From Fusicatenibacter sp. (lineage in GTDB: Bacteria > Bacillota > Clostridia > Lachnospirales > Lachnospiraceae), in contig JALEOU010000066.1 in NCBI GenBank assembly GCA_022766945.1, positions 1 through 64,000 of the forward strand: DNA of 64,000 nucleotides. Direction: 5' to 3'. The notes under the pieces are model-generated. The model was not told the DNA's origin. It saw nothing but the letters and a program-made list of their open reading frames with translations, and did not search any database. The translations under genes were made by a program, and so were the position numbers. This document shows positions 62,323-64,000 of this stretch, piece by piece (the stretch's first letter is position 1; the number at the start of each line of letters is the position of its first letter).

Positions 62323-64000
62323 ATGGCTATTAACTCAACCAAGATGGATGAGCAGCAAAAGGAAGTTGTCAAAAGCGCTACCATCCTGCGGCTCTTCTCC
62401 TACCTGAAACATTATAAGCGTCAGGTGGCTCTGGTACTTCTGGTTCTGATCGGCACCATCGCCATTTCCACAGTTAACCCGCTTCTTCTGGAACGCGCAA
62501 TCGATGTCAACATTGCCAGGAAGGACTGGAATGGCCTGCTTGTGCTGTGTGCGGCGATGCTGATTCTGAATCTGATTTACGCTGCCGGTGTCCGCCTTCG
62601 CATGCTTTTGATGTCACGGATTACCAATAAAATACTGCTGCAGATCCGCGACGAACTATACTGTCACATCCAGACACTAAGCTTTAGTTTTTTCGACAGC
62701 CGTCCGGTTGGCAAGGTTCTTGCCCGCATCATCGGAGATGTGAATTCCCTGAAGGATGTTCTGAATGACGGTGTCACAAAACTAATACCAAATATTCTGA
62801 CCATCCTGACCATTCTGATCATTATGATGATAAAGAATATCTATCTCGCTCTCAGCGCCATTCTGGTGCTGCCGCTGATTATCATCGGTATGTACTTTAT
62901 CCAGATTGTCGCACATAAGAGATGGCAGGCATTCCGTCAGAAAACCTCTAATATTACTGCTTACATCCATGAAGATTTTTCCGGAATCCGTGTAGTCAAA
63001 AGCTTTACTGCGGAGGAGGAATCTCAGAAGGAATTTGACCGGCTGCTCAGCGAACAGGAAACGGCTTTTGCCCATGCAGTTCGTCTGGCGGATGGATTTT
63101 CGGCAGTCATTGAAATCACCTGGGGAATCGGTACTTTTCTTCTCTATTTCATCGGTATTTCTATACTGGGTGTTGATGCAGTCCCTGTTGGTACGTTTAC
63201 CGCTTTTGCCATGTACCTTTCCATGTTCTGGGATCCGATTCAGAATCTGGCAGGTTTCTACAATAAACTGGTCACCAATCTTTCTGCTGCTGAGCGGGTT
63301 TTTGACATTCTGGATACACCTGCCGAAGTTGCTGATGCCCCCGGCGTCACTGATCTGCCTCCGATTCAGGGAAAAGTTACTTTTGATCATGTCAGCTTCG
63401 CCTATTCCGATGAACCGGAAACCATGGTACTGAACGATGTCAGCTTTACAGCCCAGCCTGGCGAGACGATTGCTCTGGTCGGACCAACCGGTGCCGGAAA
63501 AACCACAATCGTCAATCTGATCAGCCGGTTCTACAACATTACCTCAGGAACCGTCCTGGTAGACAATCACAGTCTGATGGACGTCTCCATCAAAAGCCTT
63601 CGTGCTCAGATGGGTGTTATGACACAGGATAATTTCCTGTTCTCCGATACTATCCGGGACAATATCGCTTATGGACGGCTCGATGCCACCGATGAGGAAA
63701 TCATTGCTGCCGCAAAAGCAGTTCATGCACACGAATTCATTATGGAACTTCCGGATGGATATCAGACAGAAATCAGCGAACGCGGTACCAGGCTCTCCAA
63801 CGGACAGCGTCAGCTGCTGGCCTTTGCCCGCACGATGATCTCCGACCCGCGGATTTTGATCCTGGATGAGGCAACTTCCAGTATTGATACCAGAACCGAA
63901 ATCCAGGTACAGCAGGGAATTGAAAGTCTGCTCAAGGGCAGAACTTCTTTCATCATCGCGCATCGGCTTTCTACGATAAAAAATGCGGATCGTATCTTTG
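62323..64000 (+). CDS. ABC exporter half-transporter, catalytic subunit (BmrD-like; runs off the window)
   Basis: From the ATG at 62323 the frame stays open to the end of the window (559 codons). It contains a six-helix membrane domain and an ATPase domain with Walker A GPTGAGKTTIVNLI, a variant signature LSNGQRQLLAFAR and Walker B ILILDEATSSIDT with the catalytic glutamate. The variant signature would face the degenerate Walker B of the first subunit, so both deviations fall in the same composite site. The end reads FIIAHRLSTIKNAD, so only a few tens of residues are missing. The ribosome site is AAAGGA. Confidence 0.9.
   Translation, partial: MAINSTKMDEQQKEVVKSATILRLFSYLKHYKRQVALVLLVLIGTIAISTVNPLLLERAIDVNIARKDWNGLLVLCAAMLILNLIYAAGVRLRMLLMSRITNKILLQIRDELYCHIQTLSFSFFDSRPVGKVLARIIGDVNSLKDVLNDGVTKLIPNILTILTILIIMMIKNIYLALSAILVLPLIIIGMYFIQIVAHKRWQAFRQKTSNITAYIHEDFSGIRVVKSFTAEEESQKEFDRLLSEQETAFAHAVRLADGFSAVIEITWGIGTFLLYFIGISILGVDAVPVGTFTAFAMYLSMFWDPIQNLAGFYNKLVTNLSAAERVFDILDTPAEVADAPGVTDLPPIQGKVTFDHVSFAYSDEPETMVLNDVSFTAQPGETIALVGPTGAGKTTIVNLISRFYNITSGTVLVDNHSLMDVSIKSLRAQMGVMTQDNFLFSDTIRDNIAYGRLDATDEEIIAAAKAVHAHEFIMELPDGYQTEISERGTRLSNGQRQLLAFARTMISDPRILILDEATSSIDTRTEIQVQQGIESLLKGRTSFIIAHRLSTIKNADRIF

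Overview
The window reads as chromosome of an endospore-forming clostridium, most likely a member of the Lachnospiraceae. The reasons are PolC, Gram-positive T-box regulation, SpoIIP and GPR, CdaA/CdaR, and a three-gene block (giant repeat protein, Hsp70-like ATPase, small TPR protein) that I recall only from that family. The genus cannot be set from the sequence alone. Nearly all genes lie on the minus strand and are packed in operons. Most content is core. No rRNA, tRNA, CRISPR array, insertion sequence or prophage was seen.

Layout. 1-881: the start of trpE behind a tryptophan T-box leader. 901-6570: the uncharacterised block DUF5717-type, DUF5716-type and TPR genes under one promoter. 6588-12277: polC and ispG. 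12446-15103 (plus strand): a dispersed repeat, then xpaC-telA. 15151-20071: folA-larE, an L,D-transpeptidase with many wall-binding repeats, and an LCP ligase. 20092-22787: UDP-galactopyranose mutase and a priming sugar transferase, with a second repeat copy upstream. 22866-26872: HPr, cdaR, cdaA and two unknown membrane proteins. 27059-31204: comFC, recD2 and an mreB/mbl gene. 31212-39534: uvrA (with a LexA-like box), hemW, lepA, spoIIP and gpr. 39644-44314: rpsT, an araC/alpha-L-rhamnosidase pair and holA. 44330-50420: comEC, a GerMN lipoprotein, a two-component system and comEA in one operon. 50437-50868: a small DMT-type membrane protein. 51089-56997: argCJBD and argG, divergent around an ArgR-like site. 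57032-60083: an SGNH hydrolase, a nitrilase and an iron alcohol dehydrogenase. 60101-64000: a leader peptide ORF, an intrinsic terminator and a heterodimeric ABC exporter whose second subunit runs off the window.

How it fits together. The tryptophan and arginine pathways are each controlled at their 5' regions (T-box; ArgR-type operator over the divergent promoters). DNA uptake genes comEA and comEC share a transcript with a sensor kinase pair and the replication subunit holA. Cell-envelope functions (LCP, glf, priming transferase, L,D-transpeptidase, Mbl, c-di-AMP synthesis) are clustered. The two regions I would look at first are the unknown three-gene block at 901-6570 and the exporter leader at 60101-60540. 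The leader has the layout of a translation-dependent attenuator like that known for B. subtilis bmrBCD.
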